From Granulicella sp. dw_53 (GTDB lineage: Bacteria > Acidobacteriota > Terriglobia > Terriglobales > Acidobacteriaceae), in the NCBI RefSeq assembly GCF_018449545.1, contig NZ_JAAVUR010000005.1, positions 186,001 through 250,000 of the forward strand: a stretch of DNA of 64,000 nucleotides. Reading direction: 5' to 3'. Below the pieces are notes generated by a model. The model was not told the origin of the DNA. It saw only the letters and a list, made by a program, of their open reading frames with translations, and made no database searches. Below are positions 26,803-35,926 of the stretch, one piece after another. Positions within the stretch are counted from its first letter, which is position 1. Every line of letters starts with the position of its first letter. Position numbers and translations under genes: made by a program.

Positions 26803-27448
26803 GTATCTTCAGCGTAGTCGCATGTAAGTCATTGCCGGCGGAAGTGGTCGGACCGGTTACGCTCGAACAACTGCGTGGGATTGAACCTTAGCTGCGAGGA
26901 CGACATCGTTAGAACAACCTCGATGCGGAGCAAAGTGTGCCTATCGGCTGGACACTGCACCCCTGATCGAAGGATTTCGTCCTCTCTCTCTCACTCTATA
27001 AGTTCGGTAGGTGGAATAGATGACGGACGCATCGTGAGTATCGAATGCGGGCTGAGCCAGCCTATCAGCTTCAATCGCTTCACTGAGTGAAAGTCTAGCG
27101 AGTGGAGGAAAAGAGACTCAGCACTCTAATCCGCTTCGCCATATTTGAGGTTACTCGTTCACGCACGGGAGTTAGGCGTGAAGAAAGGCGTAGCCTGTTT
27201 CATCTAGAAATGGGTACCTTTCTTCACCGCATTGCACTCCTCTGTAACCTCTGTCGTCTGTCTTTTGCCGCAGAGGTTACGAACGCATAGGGAATCGTCT
27301 CGAAAGTGATTCGCGGCAAAAAATGTATCTTGACAGTCTTAGGAGGTTATGGATAGCATCCTCCCCGAATGAGACGTCTCAGAAAATCTCATATCAGGAT
27401 CAGAACCTGGGTTCCCTTATGGCCCGGACAAATTTGGAGGCTTCACCA
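26803..27448. promoter_or_regulatory. Long control region of the second TonB receptor gene
   Basis: About 650 bp without a convincing gene. It has three copies of the octamer GAGGTTAC, one of them inverted (27147-27154, 27244-27251, 27273-27280); the last two form a 10-bp inverted repeat GTAACCTCTG/CAGAGGTTAC. Just downstream, TTGACA (27330-27335) with TAGCAT (27354-27359) 18 bp on is a plausible promoter, giving a 5' leader of about 80 nt. Two frames of 60-70 codons here look accidental. Confidence 0.45.
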
Positions 27449-30400
27449 ATGAACATCTCAACCACCCAGGATCGGCTCAAGCGGAAGGATGCATGCATCG
27501 TTAGCCGTGAGCAGACGTCCAAGCAGATTGGTGCGGGAGACGCCGTGCTGGATACTTTGCGTCGCACGTCGTTCGCGCTCCTAATGGCAGCCATGCCTCT
27601 TGTTGCGCTCAACGTCATCGTTCCATCGGCATTTGGGCAGGCGAGCTCAAGCTCCGACGCGGTGGGCAGGGTCACAGACACGAGTGGCGCAACCGTCCCC
27701 GGTGCAGTGGTGCATGTGATAAACAATGCCACGGGTGCCGAGCGCACAGCGACCACCAATGACAGCGGAGATTGGTCCATTCCCAACCTCCCGCCTGCGA
27801 ACTATCGTTTGCGTGTCGAGAAGCAAGGCTTCAAGAGCAGCGAAATTACTTCATTGGACGTGGAGATTGGCAAAGCTGCAAATGGCTCTGTGACTCTGAG
27901 TGTTGGTCAAACCACCGAGACCGTGGAAGTGACCACGATTCCTCCACAGTTGCAGACCCAGGAGGCGACAGTCGGGCAGGTCATCAACCAAAAGCAAATC
28001 AACGATCTGCCATTGAACGGCAGAAATGTGCTTCAGCTCGCGACGCTTGCACCGGGCGTCTCTCCGCCGCAGACCGGCCAGACCGGCAGCCCAGGCCGTT
28101 TCGGTACACGCAGCTTGTTCATCACTGTCGATGGCGGTCGCGGTAGCTCCACGAACTATGTGCTGGACGGAACCTATGTCCGTTCGGTTCGGTTCAATAA
28201 CATGTCACTGCAGCCGAACGTAGACACGCTGCAGGAGTTCAACCTCCTGCGTAACTCGTTCTCGACCGAGTACGGTCAGGGACAGGCGGTTGTCTCGATG
28301 GTAACGAAGTCAGGATCGAACTCGATCCACGGCACCGTCTATGACTTCGCTCGCAACAGCATCTTCGACGCCCGCAATTACTTTGCAACGACGGCCACGA
28401 ATCCGGTAAAGCCACATTTCTCCCGTCAACAGTACGGCGGTACGGTTGGCTTTCCTATCAAGAAAGACAAGCTGTTTGTCTTCGGCGGGTTCGAGGGGCT
28501 TCGCACCAATCGCGACACGCCCGTCTACGGCGTCTTCCCAACGCAAGCGCAGCTTGGGACCCCTGCTGCATCCAACCAACTGGCGCGAGTGATGAATGGC
28601 ACCTTCCCGGTACCCACTACCCCGAACGGGGCTGCTACCATCCTCGGCCAATATAACTACAGTGCAACCCCCACCACGACCGACAACTACGACGAATATA
28701 CGGTGCGTGCCGACCAGACGTTATCCTCGCGCAACTCACTCTTTGAGCGGTATGTGGATTTCAACTCTCTCCAATTCCTACCTTCGGTTCAGGGTGGAAT
28801 CAATAACAAGCTTATCGGTCGCAACGGTGTCCTCGGGCACACCTTCCTCATCACGCCGAATATCGTGAACGAAGTGCGCATTGGATACAACGAGTACTTC
28901 AACTTCGAACTCGGTGTCGGGTTTCAGCCTGGCACGAACTTCGCTTCCCAAGAGGGTCTAAAGTTTGTCACAGGACTTACGGACCCGACCCAGTACGGTC
29001 GAGCCAACGTCACCATTACTCCCTTTACCAACGTCTTCGATAACGTCACGAATCAAGGTGGCAACGAGAACATTCTCAGCCTCGGCGACTCGCTCAGTAT
29101 CGTCAAAGGAAAACATACATACAAAGTAGGATTCCAGTTCCAAAACCGCAGGGTCATCCTGATCGCGGATAACAATGCCACTGGTTCTTTCACCTTTGGT
29201 CCGTGCACGGCAGCCACGGCAACCGGCAACGGTACTTGTGATGCAACAAACAAGATCAATCCGATAACCGGTGCACTCTACACCGCGCTGGAGAACTATC
29301 AGCGTGGTTATTGCACCTCTGGCTGCAACGGCAACTTCGGAACCACACGCGGTCACTATCGTGATAACACCTACGGCGCGTTCTTCAGCGACGTTTGGCA
29401 AGTGGGTCGTCGCGTGACGATCAACGCAGGTCTGCGCTGGGAATATAACTCTCCGTTCGTCGAGCAAAACGGTCTGGAAGGCACGTTGGATCCTACGACA
29501 GGGAAGATCAAATACAGCAAGGTTCCCGCATTCATTCCACAGGCTTTCCTTCCGTTTGTTGTTACGGACTCCACATACAGTCCCGGTATCATCAAGCCCA
29601 ACAAAAAAGGATTCGGCCCACGTCTCGGTATCGCCTATGAAGCACACCCTGGAACGGTCTTTCGTGCCGGTGGTGGCATCTACTTCGACAACATCAACAC
29701 CAACGAACTGCAATTTACTCGTTACGCCGCGCCGCTGTACTACCAGCAGTCGCTCAATAACCAGTTCGTTCAAAACCTGTTCCCTGACCCCACACTTGGA
29801 TCCGCCGGACTGCCCGCACCGTTCTCCATTCGCCCCAACAACTCGACGCCGTACACGATGGAGTGGACCGCCAGCTTACAGCAGGATCTGGGCCATGGCG
29901 TCATCATGGAGCTTGCATACACAGCGAGCGGAACCCGCAAGCTATGGAAGCGGTATGACCAGAACATGGACCTGCTTTCCCCTGGGGTCAATGCCGCTGG
30001 CGCGAGTAACACCACGAACGTAGGGGTCCGTCCATTTCCCCAATATCAGCATGGGGTTTTGACCAGTGCCACTGCAGCCTCGGCCAACTTCAACGGTGGC
30101 TCCGTAAAGGTTGAGAAGCGGGCCAAGAACGATGGTCTCTTTGTGCTGGGTAGCTACCAGTGGTCGAAAAATCTCGATAACAACTCGGGTGAGGTAGAAG
30201 CGAACGATACGGCGTACTCGACCGACTTTTCCTTCGATCACTCCTACTCCCGCTTCGACGTCCGTCACCGCGCTGTGATCAGTGGAGGTTACGAACTCCC
30301 GTTTGGCAAGGGACACGCCATGTTGCAGAAGGGAATCGGTAATGTTCTGGTGGGAGGATGGTCGCTGCAGCCGGCGATTCAGCTTCGCACGGGATATCCC

Positions 30401-30805
30401 TTCTCGCCCTCTCGTTCGGGTGTCACCTTCGGCACCTACACTCCTGGACGTGTGAACCTGGCGCCTGGACGTACGTTGCAGAGCGCCTACAAGAACAGTC
30501 CGTCGATCTCTAGTTGGTTCGACCCTACGGCTTTTGTGGATCCAGGCGCAACCGTGCAAGGCAACGTGAGACGCAATACTCTCCGCGGACCGGGTACGGC
30601 TCAGGTCGACCTCTCGGCCATCAAGACCTTCCAGATCGTCGAGAGGCTCCATCTGCAGTTCCGCGCCGAGGCTTACAACATCATCAACCGTGGGATCTTC
30701 TCGCAACCCGCTTCAAACATCTCAACCACCAGCACGGTTGGCAAGATATCGTCCACTTCAGCAGACAACCGCAGCATTCAACTCGCGGTCAAGCTGTTGT
30801 TCTAA
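27449..30805 (+). CDS. Oar-like TonB-dependent receptor with carboxypeptidase-regulatory domain
   Basis: A 1118-residue outer-membrane receptor, paralogous in plan to the one at 6025. A long signal region ends near SAFGQ (about residue 69); a carboxypeptidase-regulatory-like domain (DAVGRVTDTSGATVPGAVVHV) follows, then a plug with LPLNGRNVLQLATLAPG, and a large barrel ending in LKLLF with a terminal Phe. The barrel has several Cys pairs in one loop region (CTAATATGNGTC, CTSGC), perhaps an extracellular disulfide-bonded lid. I chose the ATG at 27449 with GGAGG 9 bp upstream; the frame is open from 27323. Lying between a GH39-like and a GH27 gene, it probably imports an arabinose- or galactose-containing oligosaccharide. 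Confidence 0.92.
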   Translation: MNISTTQDRLKRKDACIVSREQTSKQIGAGDAVLDTLRRTSFALLMAAMPLVALNVIVPSAFGQASSSSDAVGRVTDTSGATVPGAVVHVINNATGAERTATTNDSGDWSIPNLPPANYRLRVEKQGFKSSEITSLDVEIGKAANGSVTLSVGQTTETVEVTTIPPQLQTQEATVGQVINQKQINDLPLNGRNVLQLATLAPGVSPPQTGQTGSPGRFGTRSLFITVDGGRGSSTNYVLDGTYVRSVRFNNMSLQPNVDTLQEFNLLRNSFSTEYGQGQAVVSMVTKSGSNSIHGTVYDFARNSIFDARNYFATTATNPVKPHFSRQQYGGTVGFPIKKDKLFVFGGFEGLRTNRDTPVYGVFPTQAQLGTPAASNQLARVMNGTFPVPTTPNGAATILGQYNYSATPTTTDNYDEYTVRADQTLSSRNSLFERYVDFNSLQFLPSVQGGINNKLIGRNGVLGHTFLITPNIVNEVRIGYNEYFNFELGVGFQPGTNFASQEGLKFVTGLTDPTQYGRANVTITPFTNVFDNVTNQGGNENILSLGDSLSIVKGKHTYKVGFQFQNRRVILIADNNATGSFTFGPCTAATATGNGTCDATNKINPITGALYTALENYQRGYCTSGCNGNFGTTRGHYRDNTYGAFFSDVWQVGRRVTINAGLRWEYNSPFVEQNGLEGTLDPTTGKIKYSKVPAFIPQAFLPFVVTDSTYSPGIIKPNKKGFGPRLGIAYEAHPGTVFRAGGGIYFDNINTNELQFTRYAAPLYYQQSLNNQFVQNLFPDPTLGSAGLPAPFSIRPNNSTPYTMEWTASLQQDLGHGVIMELAYTASGTRKLWKRYDQNMDLLSPGVNAAGASNTTNVGVRPFPQYQHGVLTSATAASANFNGGSVKVEKRAKNDGLFVLGSYQWSKNLDNNSGEVEANDTAYSTDFSFDHSYSRFDVRHRAVISGGYELPFGKGHAMLQKGIGNVLVGGWSLQPAIQLRTGYPFSPSRSGVTFGTYTPGRVNLAPGRTLQSAYKNSPSISSWFDPTAFVDPGATVQGNVRRNTLRGPGTAQVDLSAIKTFQIVERLHLQFRAEAYNIINRGIFSQPASNISTTSTVGKISSTSADNRSIQLAVKLLF

Positions 30806-30842
30806 AGAAGTATTAACGGATCATAACGGTAAGTCTGAATTG

Positions 30843-30880
30843 AAGCCTGACAGACTCCTCTGGGAGTCTGTCAGGCTTTT
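30843..30880 (+). terminator. Rho-independent terminator after the second TonB receptor gene
   Basis: A perfect 15-bp stem (arms 30843-30857 and 30864-30878, AAGCCTGACAGACTC and its complement) with a 6-nt loop ends in TTTT. It lies 37 bp past the stop and is the strongest terminator in the window. Confidence 0.93.
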
Positions 30881-30996
30881 CAGCATCAACTGAACTAACC
30901 ACGCGCGGCACGATCAACGCGACTTCAATGACTGGACGTGTTTCCGGTGCCGCGCAATACGCGCACTCAAACTTATTCGCTACGAAGCTTTGTAAA

Positions 30997-32388
30997 TCAT
31001 GGACGTCTCAGTTCCAGGAGCTTACAGCCGTGAGGCGGTAGCACCAGATGCACTGAAGCTGACGTATCGCCATCGGTTTGAGACCAGAGTTCCCGTGTCT
31101 TATAAGAATCTCCGGGGAGATTATAGAAAGCATAGGGACGATCGATATTGACCGGCATGTCACTAAGATTGAAGAGCGCAAGATAGAGAATGCCTGGTCT
31201 GCCCTTCGCGCTCCATGTGACAGTATTTCCTTCGCGGGCGACCTGTCTCTGTTCATGGCCGAACTGATTGACATCGATGACATCTTTGTTTGTCAGAAGT
31301 TTGGTGGTCCAATCGTCGAGCTTCGTAAGATTAGCCCCGAGAATCAAAGGCGAACGTGCGATGGCCCAGAGAGTAAGCATCGACTGTTGTTCGTCGGTTG
31401 TAAGACGCGTGTTACGTGCCTTACCTTCTCCCGGCTCCGGACCTAGATAGCCAAGAGGCAGCATATCGGCGTCTGGCCAGTTGCCGGGGCGAGCGTATGA
31501 ACTCCAGGCAGCCGTAAGCTCAAATTGGTCATGAACGCTACGCGGGAATGCCTTCGGATTAGTCCAATAATCCCAGACATCATCGGAGATGCGCCACATC
31601 TGTGCATACGAAGCGACTTCGCGAGCCAAACCAGGAGAGGTTGGTCCGGGCGACAGACTGAGGATGATCGGTCGTCCAGTCTTGAGAATGGCCCGATGGA
31701 TCATGCGAATCTCTCCGGGTTTGTAGGGATGGTCGGAGATGCAATCGACTTTAAGAAAGTCAACTCCCCAACTGACGTACTGCGCAAGAAGCGAGTCGTA
31801 CCATGCCTGACCCGCAGGTGTGTCGCGGACTCCCCAGTTGGTCGGGTCCCACGGACAGGCATCGGTCTTATCCGCTACATCTTGTGCGTGGAAGCGACTG
31901 CCTGCGACTGGAAGGTTGCGAACAACAGACTCACGCGGAATACCGCGAACGATATGGATTCCAAACTTCAATCCGAGCGAATGAACATACGCTCCGAGAG
32001 CAGCGAAGCCAGTATTGCGTCCGTTACTCAATGACGAAGGAAAGCGGGCCGGTACAGGGATGTAGCGACCATTTGCGTCAAGCTCAAAGATCAACTTCTC
32101 GGGAGTTGGACGATCCAGTGGATTCTTCATAAACCAGCCCTCGTCGATGACGGCATAGTTCCAACCGAAGGGTTTCAGAACCTTCGCTAGAACATCGACG
32201 TTGTCGCGGAATTGCGACTCAGTGATGGTGAGGCCGTAAGAGTCCCAACTGTTCCACCCCATAGGCGGCGCCGAAGCGACTATCGTCCGAGACGGATTAA
32301 TGGGTGCAGGTACTTGAGCGATGGCGGTTATATATGCGGCAACGGTACCAAGAGCGAGAATAGAGCGAAAGCGAAAGGACCTCGGCAA
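30997..32388 (-). CDS. GH27 family enzyme (alpha-galactosidase or beta-L-arabinopyranosidase)
   Basis: A 463-residue secreted GH27 enzyme. Signal peptide residues 1-25; catalytic TIM barrel from PPMGWNSWDSYG (residue 41); nucleophile Asp in WGVDFLKVDC; acid/base Asp in WRISDDVWDYW; C-terminal beta-sandwich from about residue 370. The galactose-recognising pair that is normally Asp-Asp (DDCW in alpha-galactosidases) reads Asp82-Glu83 (IDEGW). A Glu there is reported for the GH27 beta-L-arabinopyranosidase of Streptomyces avermitilis, so arabinopyranoside specificity is possible and would fit the nearby isomerase. The start is TTG with AAGGGAG upstream; no ATG is available. It is convergent with the receptor gene. 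Confidence 0.9.
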   Translation of the reverse strand: MPRSFRFRSILALGTVAAYITAIAQVPAPINPSRTIVASAPPMGWNSWDSYGLTITESQFRDNVDVLAKVLKPFGWNYAVIDEGWFMKNPLDRPTPEKLIFELDANGRYIPVPARFPSSLSNGRNTGFAALGAYVHSLGLKFGIHIVRGIPRESVVRNLPVAGSRFHAQDVADKTDACPWDPTNWGVRDTPAGQAWYDSLLAQYVSWGVDFLKVDCISDHPYKPGEIRMIHRAILKTGRPIILSLSPGPTSPGLAREVASYAQMWRISDDVWDYWTNPKAFPRSVHDQFELTAAWSSYARPGNWPDADMLPLGYLGPEPGEGKARNTRLTTDEQQSMLTLWAIARSPLILGANLTKLDDWTTKLLTNKDVIDVNQFGHEQRQVAREGNTVTWSAKGRPGILYLALFNLSDMPVNIDRPYAFYNLPGDSYKTRELWSQTDGDTSASVHLVLPPHGCKLLELRRP

Positions 32389-32687
32389 GATGAAGATCTC
32401 CCTTACAAGGCTAGTTTCTATGCGAAGATAGTACGCTTTGCGGGATAGTTTCGGCGATCCAGTGATTCGTTCGATGGTTGACGAACATTTGCATTAACGA
32501 TACTGTTTTATTGATAGCATATTGTAAGTAATCTTATGGCGATTCAATAATCTCGGGGCAATTAGGAGCTGGCATAACCATCCCCCTGAATGATTCAACG
32601 AGAGACAGTGACGGTACGAACGCAAACGTAAGCCGGAACACCCTCCCTCACAAGCAGCCGGCGGGCCTATCTCCCACCGAGAGACCT

Positions 32688-33803
32688 ATGCGAAATCTTC
32701 TCTTAGCCGCCCTTCTTCTCCTTACTCCGGTTGGTTACGCTCAGACGCAAGATTCGACTCCGAAACAAACAGCAAATCCTCCCGCCGATCCTCCCACCAC
32801 AACGAAAGCTGAAACCGAGACCAAACCGGCTACAGCGAATGCTGCTAAGCCATTGCCATCCCCCGGCGACTCGCTCGATCCAAACATCAAGCCCGGAAGC
32901 GAGGATGACGTATCCGCCGTTGGAACTCGAAACATCGGCGGCCGTGGCATGAGTAACTGGTACTCTGTCGATTGGGAGATTCGTGCCGGTAAGCAGTACT
33001 CCATGGAGATCGAGAAGTCCGCCCATCTCGTCACAGATCCCGTTGTTGCAGAGTATGTCAACCGCATCGGTCAGAACATCGTCAAAAACTCCGACTGCAA
33101 GGTGCCCTTCACCATAAAGGTCATCGACTCGGACGAGATCAACGCCATGGCTCTTCCCGGCGGCTACTTCTACGTCAACTCCGGTCTCATTATGGCTGCC
33201 GATGAGGAGGCCGAGTTGGCCGGAGTCATGGCCCACGAGACGGCCCACGTCTGCGCCCATCACGCGGCCCGCCAGATGACCCGCATGAACTACGCTCAGA
33301 TCGGTTCGATTCCGTTAATCATCTTTACCCAGGGCTCCTGGACTGGCTACGGCATCTATGAAGCCTCGCAACTCGCCATTCCGATGGCATTCCTCGAGTT
33401 CTCACGCGAACATGAGGCCGAGGCCGACTATCTCGGTGTCCAGTACATGTATAAGGCTGGCTACGATCCACAGGCCTTCATCCAATTCTTCGAAAAGCTC
33501 GACGCCCTCGAGAAGCACAAGCCGGGAGTAATTGCCAAAGCTTTCGCCGACCACCCGCAGACGCCCGATCGCATCGCCCACTCCGAAGATGAGATCGCCA
33601 CTATCCTTCCTGCGAGGCCCGACTATGTCGTCAACACCTCCGAGTTCGACGACATCAAGGCCCGCCTGGCTCGCCTCCAGAACAAACGTAAGATCACCGA
33701 TGGCAAAGGAGGAAATAAGCCCACCCTTCGGCGAGCTGGCGGTACCAATAACGATCCCAACTCCACGGGCGACGACCGCCCCACTCTGGGACGCCGTAAC
33801 TAA
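32688..33803 (+). CDS. M48 family zinc metalloprotease, exported
   Basis: A 371-residue periplasmic protease. It has a signal peptide (residues 1-19, cleaved near GYAQT), a Thr/Pro/Lys-rich linker (about 20-60), and an M48C-type catalytic domain. The zinc motif is H183-E-T-A-H187 and the third ligand lies in SREHEAEADYLG. FYVNSGLIMAADEEAELAGVMAHE is the classical approach helix. The C-terminus is a Gly/Arg/Asn-rich tail. No TPR is attached, unlike BepA. It probably degrades misfolded outer-membrane or periplasmic proteins. It precedes htpG by 132 bp on the same strand, a reasonable quality-control neighbourhood but not proof of an operon. Confidence 0.92.
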   Translation: MRNLLLAALLLLTPVGYAQTQDSTPKQTANPPADPPTTTKAETETKPATANAAKPLPSPGDSLDPNIKPGSEDDVSAVGTRNIGGRGMSNWYSVDWEIRAGKQYSMEIEKSAHLVTDPVVAEYVNRIGQNIVKNSDCKVPFTIKVIDSDEINAMALPGGYFYVNSGLIMAADEEAELAGVMAHETAHVCAHHAARQMTRMNYAQIGSIPLIIFTQGSWTGYGIYEASQLAIPMAFLEFSREHEAEADYLGVQYMYKAGYDPQAFIQFFEKLDALEKHKPGVIAKAFADHPQTPDRIAHSEDEIATILPARPDYVVNTSEFDDIKARLARLQNKRKITDGKGGNKPTLRRAGGTNNDPNSTGDDRPTLGRRN

Positions 33804-33935
33804 CTGTTAAAACTTGGTTTTTGCTTCCAGAAGGCGACTGGGAATAGTCTCTAAAGGGTCGATTCCATAGAACCCTCCCAAATGGCGGCGACTCCGGAAG
33901 CTCTCGTTTTATATTTGTTATGGTGATAAATACCT

Positions 33936-35801
33936 ATGTCTAAACGCGAATTTCAGACCGAAGTCAGCCAGCTATTACAACTGATCATCCACTCTCTTTA
34001 TTCTCACCCTGAGATCTTCCTGCGGGAGCTCATCTCCAACTCCTCTGACGCTCTCGATAAGCTCCGCCACCTCACCCTCACAGAGGATAGCTATAAGGCT
34101 CTTCCTTTTAACCCACGCATCGATCTAGAGCTGGATGAGGAGAACAAGACCCTCACCATAGCCGATACAGGCATCGGCATGAATGAGGAGGAGCTGGTCT
34201 CCCATCTCGGCACGATCGCACGCTCTGGCACGAAAAACTTCCTCTCTCAACTCTCAGGAGACGCGAAGAGAGACTCGAATCTTATCGGTCAGTTTGGAGT
34301 AGGCTTCTACAGCGCCTTCATGGTCGCCGACAGCATCGAGGTCATCTCCCGCAAGGCTGGCGAGGATCAGGCCTGGCGCTGGGTCAGCGATGGTAAGACC
34401 GGCTTCGAGATCGAGCGTGCAGAGCGTCCCACTGCCGGCACCACCATCCTCCTGCACTTCAACGAAGAAGGCAAGCAGTACGCCAATAGCTGGCGCCTGC
34501 AAGAGATCGTGAAGAAGTACTCCAACCACATCGCCTTTCCCATCTTTCTCACCTACGACAAGAGCGAGTGGGACGAAGCCGAAAAGAAGTCGACTAAGAT
34601 CCGCACCACGGAACAGGTCAATGCCGCCAGTGCGCTCTGGCGTCGTCCCAAAAGTGAGCTCAAAGAAGAGGACTATAAGGAGCTCTACAAATCTGTCGCG
34701 GGCGGTTGGGAAGATCCTCTCTTCTGGTTTCACACCAAGGCGGAAGGAAGCCTCGATTACACGACCCTCTTTTACGTGCCGTCTAAAGCGCCCCTTGATC
34801 TCTACCAGGCTGAATATAAGGTTGGCGTCAAGCTCTACGTAAAGCGCGTCTTCATCATGGACGACGCCAAAGAGCTCCTGCCCCAATATCTACGCTTCAT
34901 CCGCGGCATCATCGATAGCGAAGATCTCCCCTTGAACGTCAGTCGCGAGATCCTGCAGCAGAATCGTGTGCTAACCAGCATCCGCACTGCCAGCGTCAAG
35001 AAGATCCTCTCCGAACTGAAGAACATCGCGGCCAATCAGCCCGAGCAGTATCTTAAATTTATAACCGAGTACAACCGTCCCTTGAAGGAAGGTCTTCACG
35101 GCGACTTTGCAAATCGCGAGACACTGCTCGACCTCGTCCGCTTTAAATCCACCAAGGTAGAGGGCCTCACCAGCCTGGCCGACGTGAAGTCGCGCATGAA
35201 GGAAGAGCAGAAGAGCATCTACTACATCACCGGCGGAGCCGAACCTCTGCTCCGTACCTCGCCTCTTCTTGAGATCTACAAGAAGAAGGATCTCGAGGTT
35301 CTGATCCTCGACGACGACATCGACGAAATCGTCTTCTCCGGCGTCGACAAGTACGGAGACATCGACCTCAAGGCCGTAAACAAAGCCTCGACGAGCGAAG
35401 ATCTGAAAGACGAGGCCGAGCCCGAAAAGGCCGAGGCGCTTCAGCCGCTGCTAGATAAGTTAAAGGCAACGCTTGGAGAAAATGTGAAAGAGGTGCGCGC
35501 CTCCGTGCGTCTTGCGGACAGCCCCTCCTGCATAGTCTCTGACGAAGAAGAGCCTTCCATGAAGATGCAGCAGATGTTGCGTGCGATGGGCCAGACAGAT
35601 ATACCAGCGCTTAAACCCACGTTGGAGATCAACCCGGATCACGAGATCGTCAAGAAGCTCCTCGCCCGTTCGGACGATGCCACCACCCAGGATGCGGCGT
35701 GGTTGCTCTTTGACCAGGCTCTTCTTATGGAGGGCGTCCCACTCCAGGATCCTGCCGCCTTCGTTCAGCGTCTTAACCGCATCTTAAACCTGTCCATCTA
35801 G
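33936..35801 (+). CDS. htpG: Hsp90 family molecular chaperone HtpG
   Basis: A 621-residue cytosolic Hsp90. The GHKL ATPase domain shows FLRELISNSSDALDKLR, IADTGIGMNEEEL, GQFGVGFYSAFMVAD and GTTILLHF; the middle domain has the catalytic-loop NVSREILQQNRVL arginine. The C-terminal dimerisation domain includes the DSPSCIVSDEEEPSMKMQQML segment typical of bacterial HtpG. Length is normal. No CIRCE element or sigma-32-like promoter is obvious in the 132 bp upstream, so heat regulation cannot be read from here. A strong hairpin follows the stop. Confidence 0.97.
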   Translation: MSKREFQTEVSQLLQLIIHSLYSHPEIFLRELISNSSDALDKLRHLTLTEDSYKALPFNPRIDLELDEENKTLTIADTGIGMNEEELVSHLGTIARSGTKNFLSQLSGDAKRDSNLIGQFGVGFYSAFMVADSIEVISRKAGEDQAWRWVSDGKTGFEIERAERPTAGTTILLHFNEEGKQYANSWRLQEIVKKYSNHIAFPIFLTYDKSEWDEAEKKSTKIRTTEQVNAASALWRRPKSELKEEDYKELYKSVAGGWEDPLFWFHTKAEGSLDYTTLFYVPSKAPLDLYQAEYKVGVKLYVKRVFIMDDAKELLPQYLRFIRGIIDSEDLPLNVSREILQQNRVLTSIRTASVKKILSELKNIAANQPEQYLKFITEYNRPLKEGLHGDFANRETLLDLVRFKSTKVEGLTSLADVKSRMKEEQKSIYYITGGAEPLLRTSPLLEIYKKKDLEVLILDDDIDEIVFSGVDKYGDIDLKAVNKASTSEDLKDEAEPEKAEALQPLLDKLKATLGENVKEVRASVRLADSPSCIVSDEEEPSMKMQQMLRAMGQTDIPALKPTLEINPDHEIVKKLLARSDDATTQDAAWLLFDQALLMEGVPLQDPAAFVQRLNRILNLSI

Positions 35802-35811
35802 ACGCTTTCGT

Positions 35812-35845
35812 GCGGCTGCGTTAACACGCAGCCGCCTTCTCCTTT
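35812..35845 (+). terminator. Rho-independent terminator after htpG
   Basis: A perfect 10-bp stem GCGGCTGCGT/ACGCAGCCGC (35812-35821, 35826-35835) with a TAAC tetraloop is followed by CTTCTCCTTTC, 10 bp after the htpG stop. Confidence 0.85.
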
Positions 35846-35850
35846 CGAAG

Positions 35851-35892
35851 AAAAAACCTCCCGTGGAAGCTTCTCAAAGCGCCACGGGAGGT
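35851..35892 (-). terminator. Rho-independent terminator after the SDR gene
   Basis: Read on the minus strand, an 11-bp perfect stem ACCTCCCGTGG/CCACGGGAGGT (35882-35892 pairing with 35856-35866) is followed by six T residues. It ends the SDR transcript and, with the htpG terminator, insulates the two convergent genes. Confidence 0.9.
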
Positions 35893-35926
35893 AGAGAGAT
35901 CGACAACCTGAAGACTGCGAAGCAGT

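Noticed and set aside
26875..27290. Two short plus-strand frames before the second receptor gene
   Set aside because: No ribosome sites, no recognisable protein pattern, and they overlap the inverted repeats of the control region.
27350..27373. Seven-codon ORF with AGGAGG just upstream, as a leader peptide
   Set aside because: It lies between the proposed -35 and +1 of the receptor promoter, so it may not be transcribed, and 7 codons give no test of coding.
30903..30955. Inverted repeat GCGCGGCAC/GTGCCGCGC between the receptor and GH27 genes
   Set aside because: 35-nt loop and no T-tract; the strong terminator at 30843 already explains the end of the receptor transcript.
33804..33935. CIRCE heat-shock operator before htpG
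   Set aside because: The TTAGCACTC-N9-GAGTGCTAA pattern is absent.
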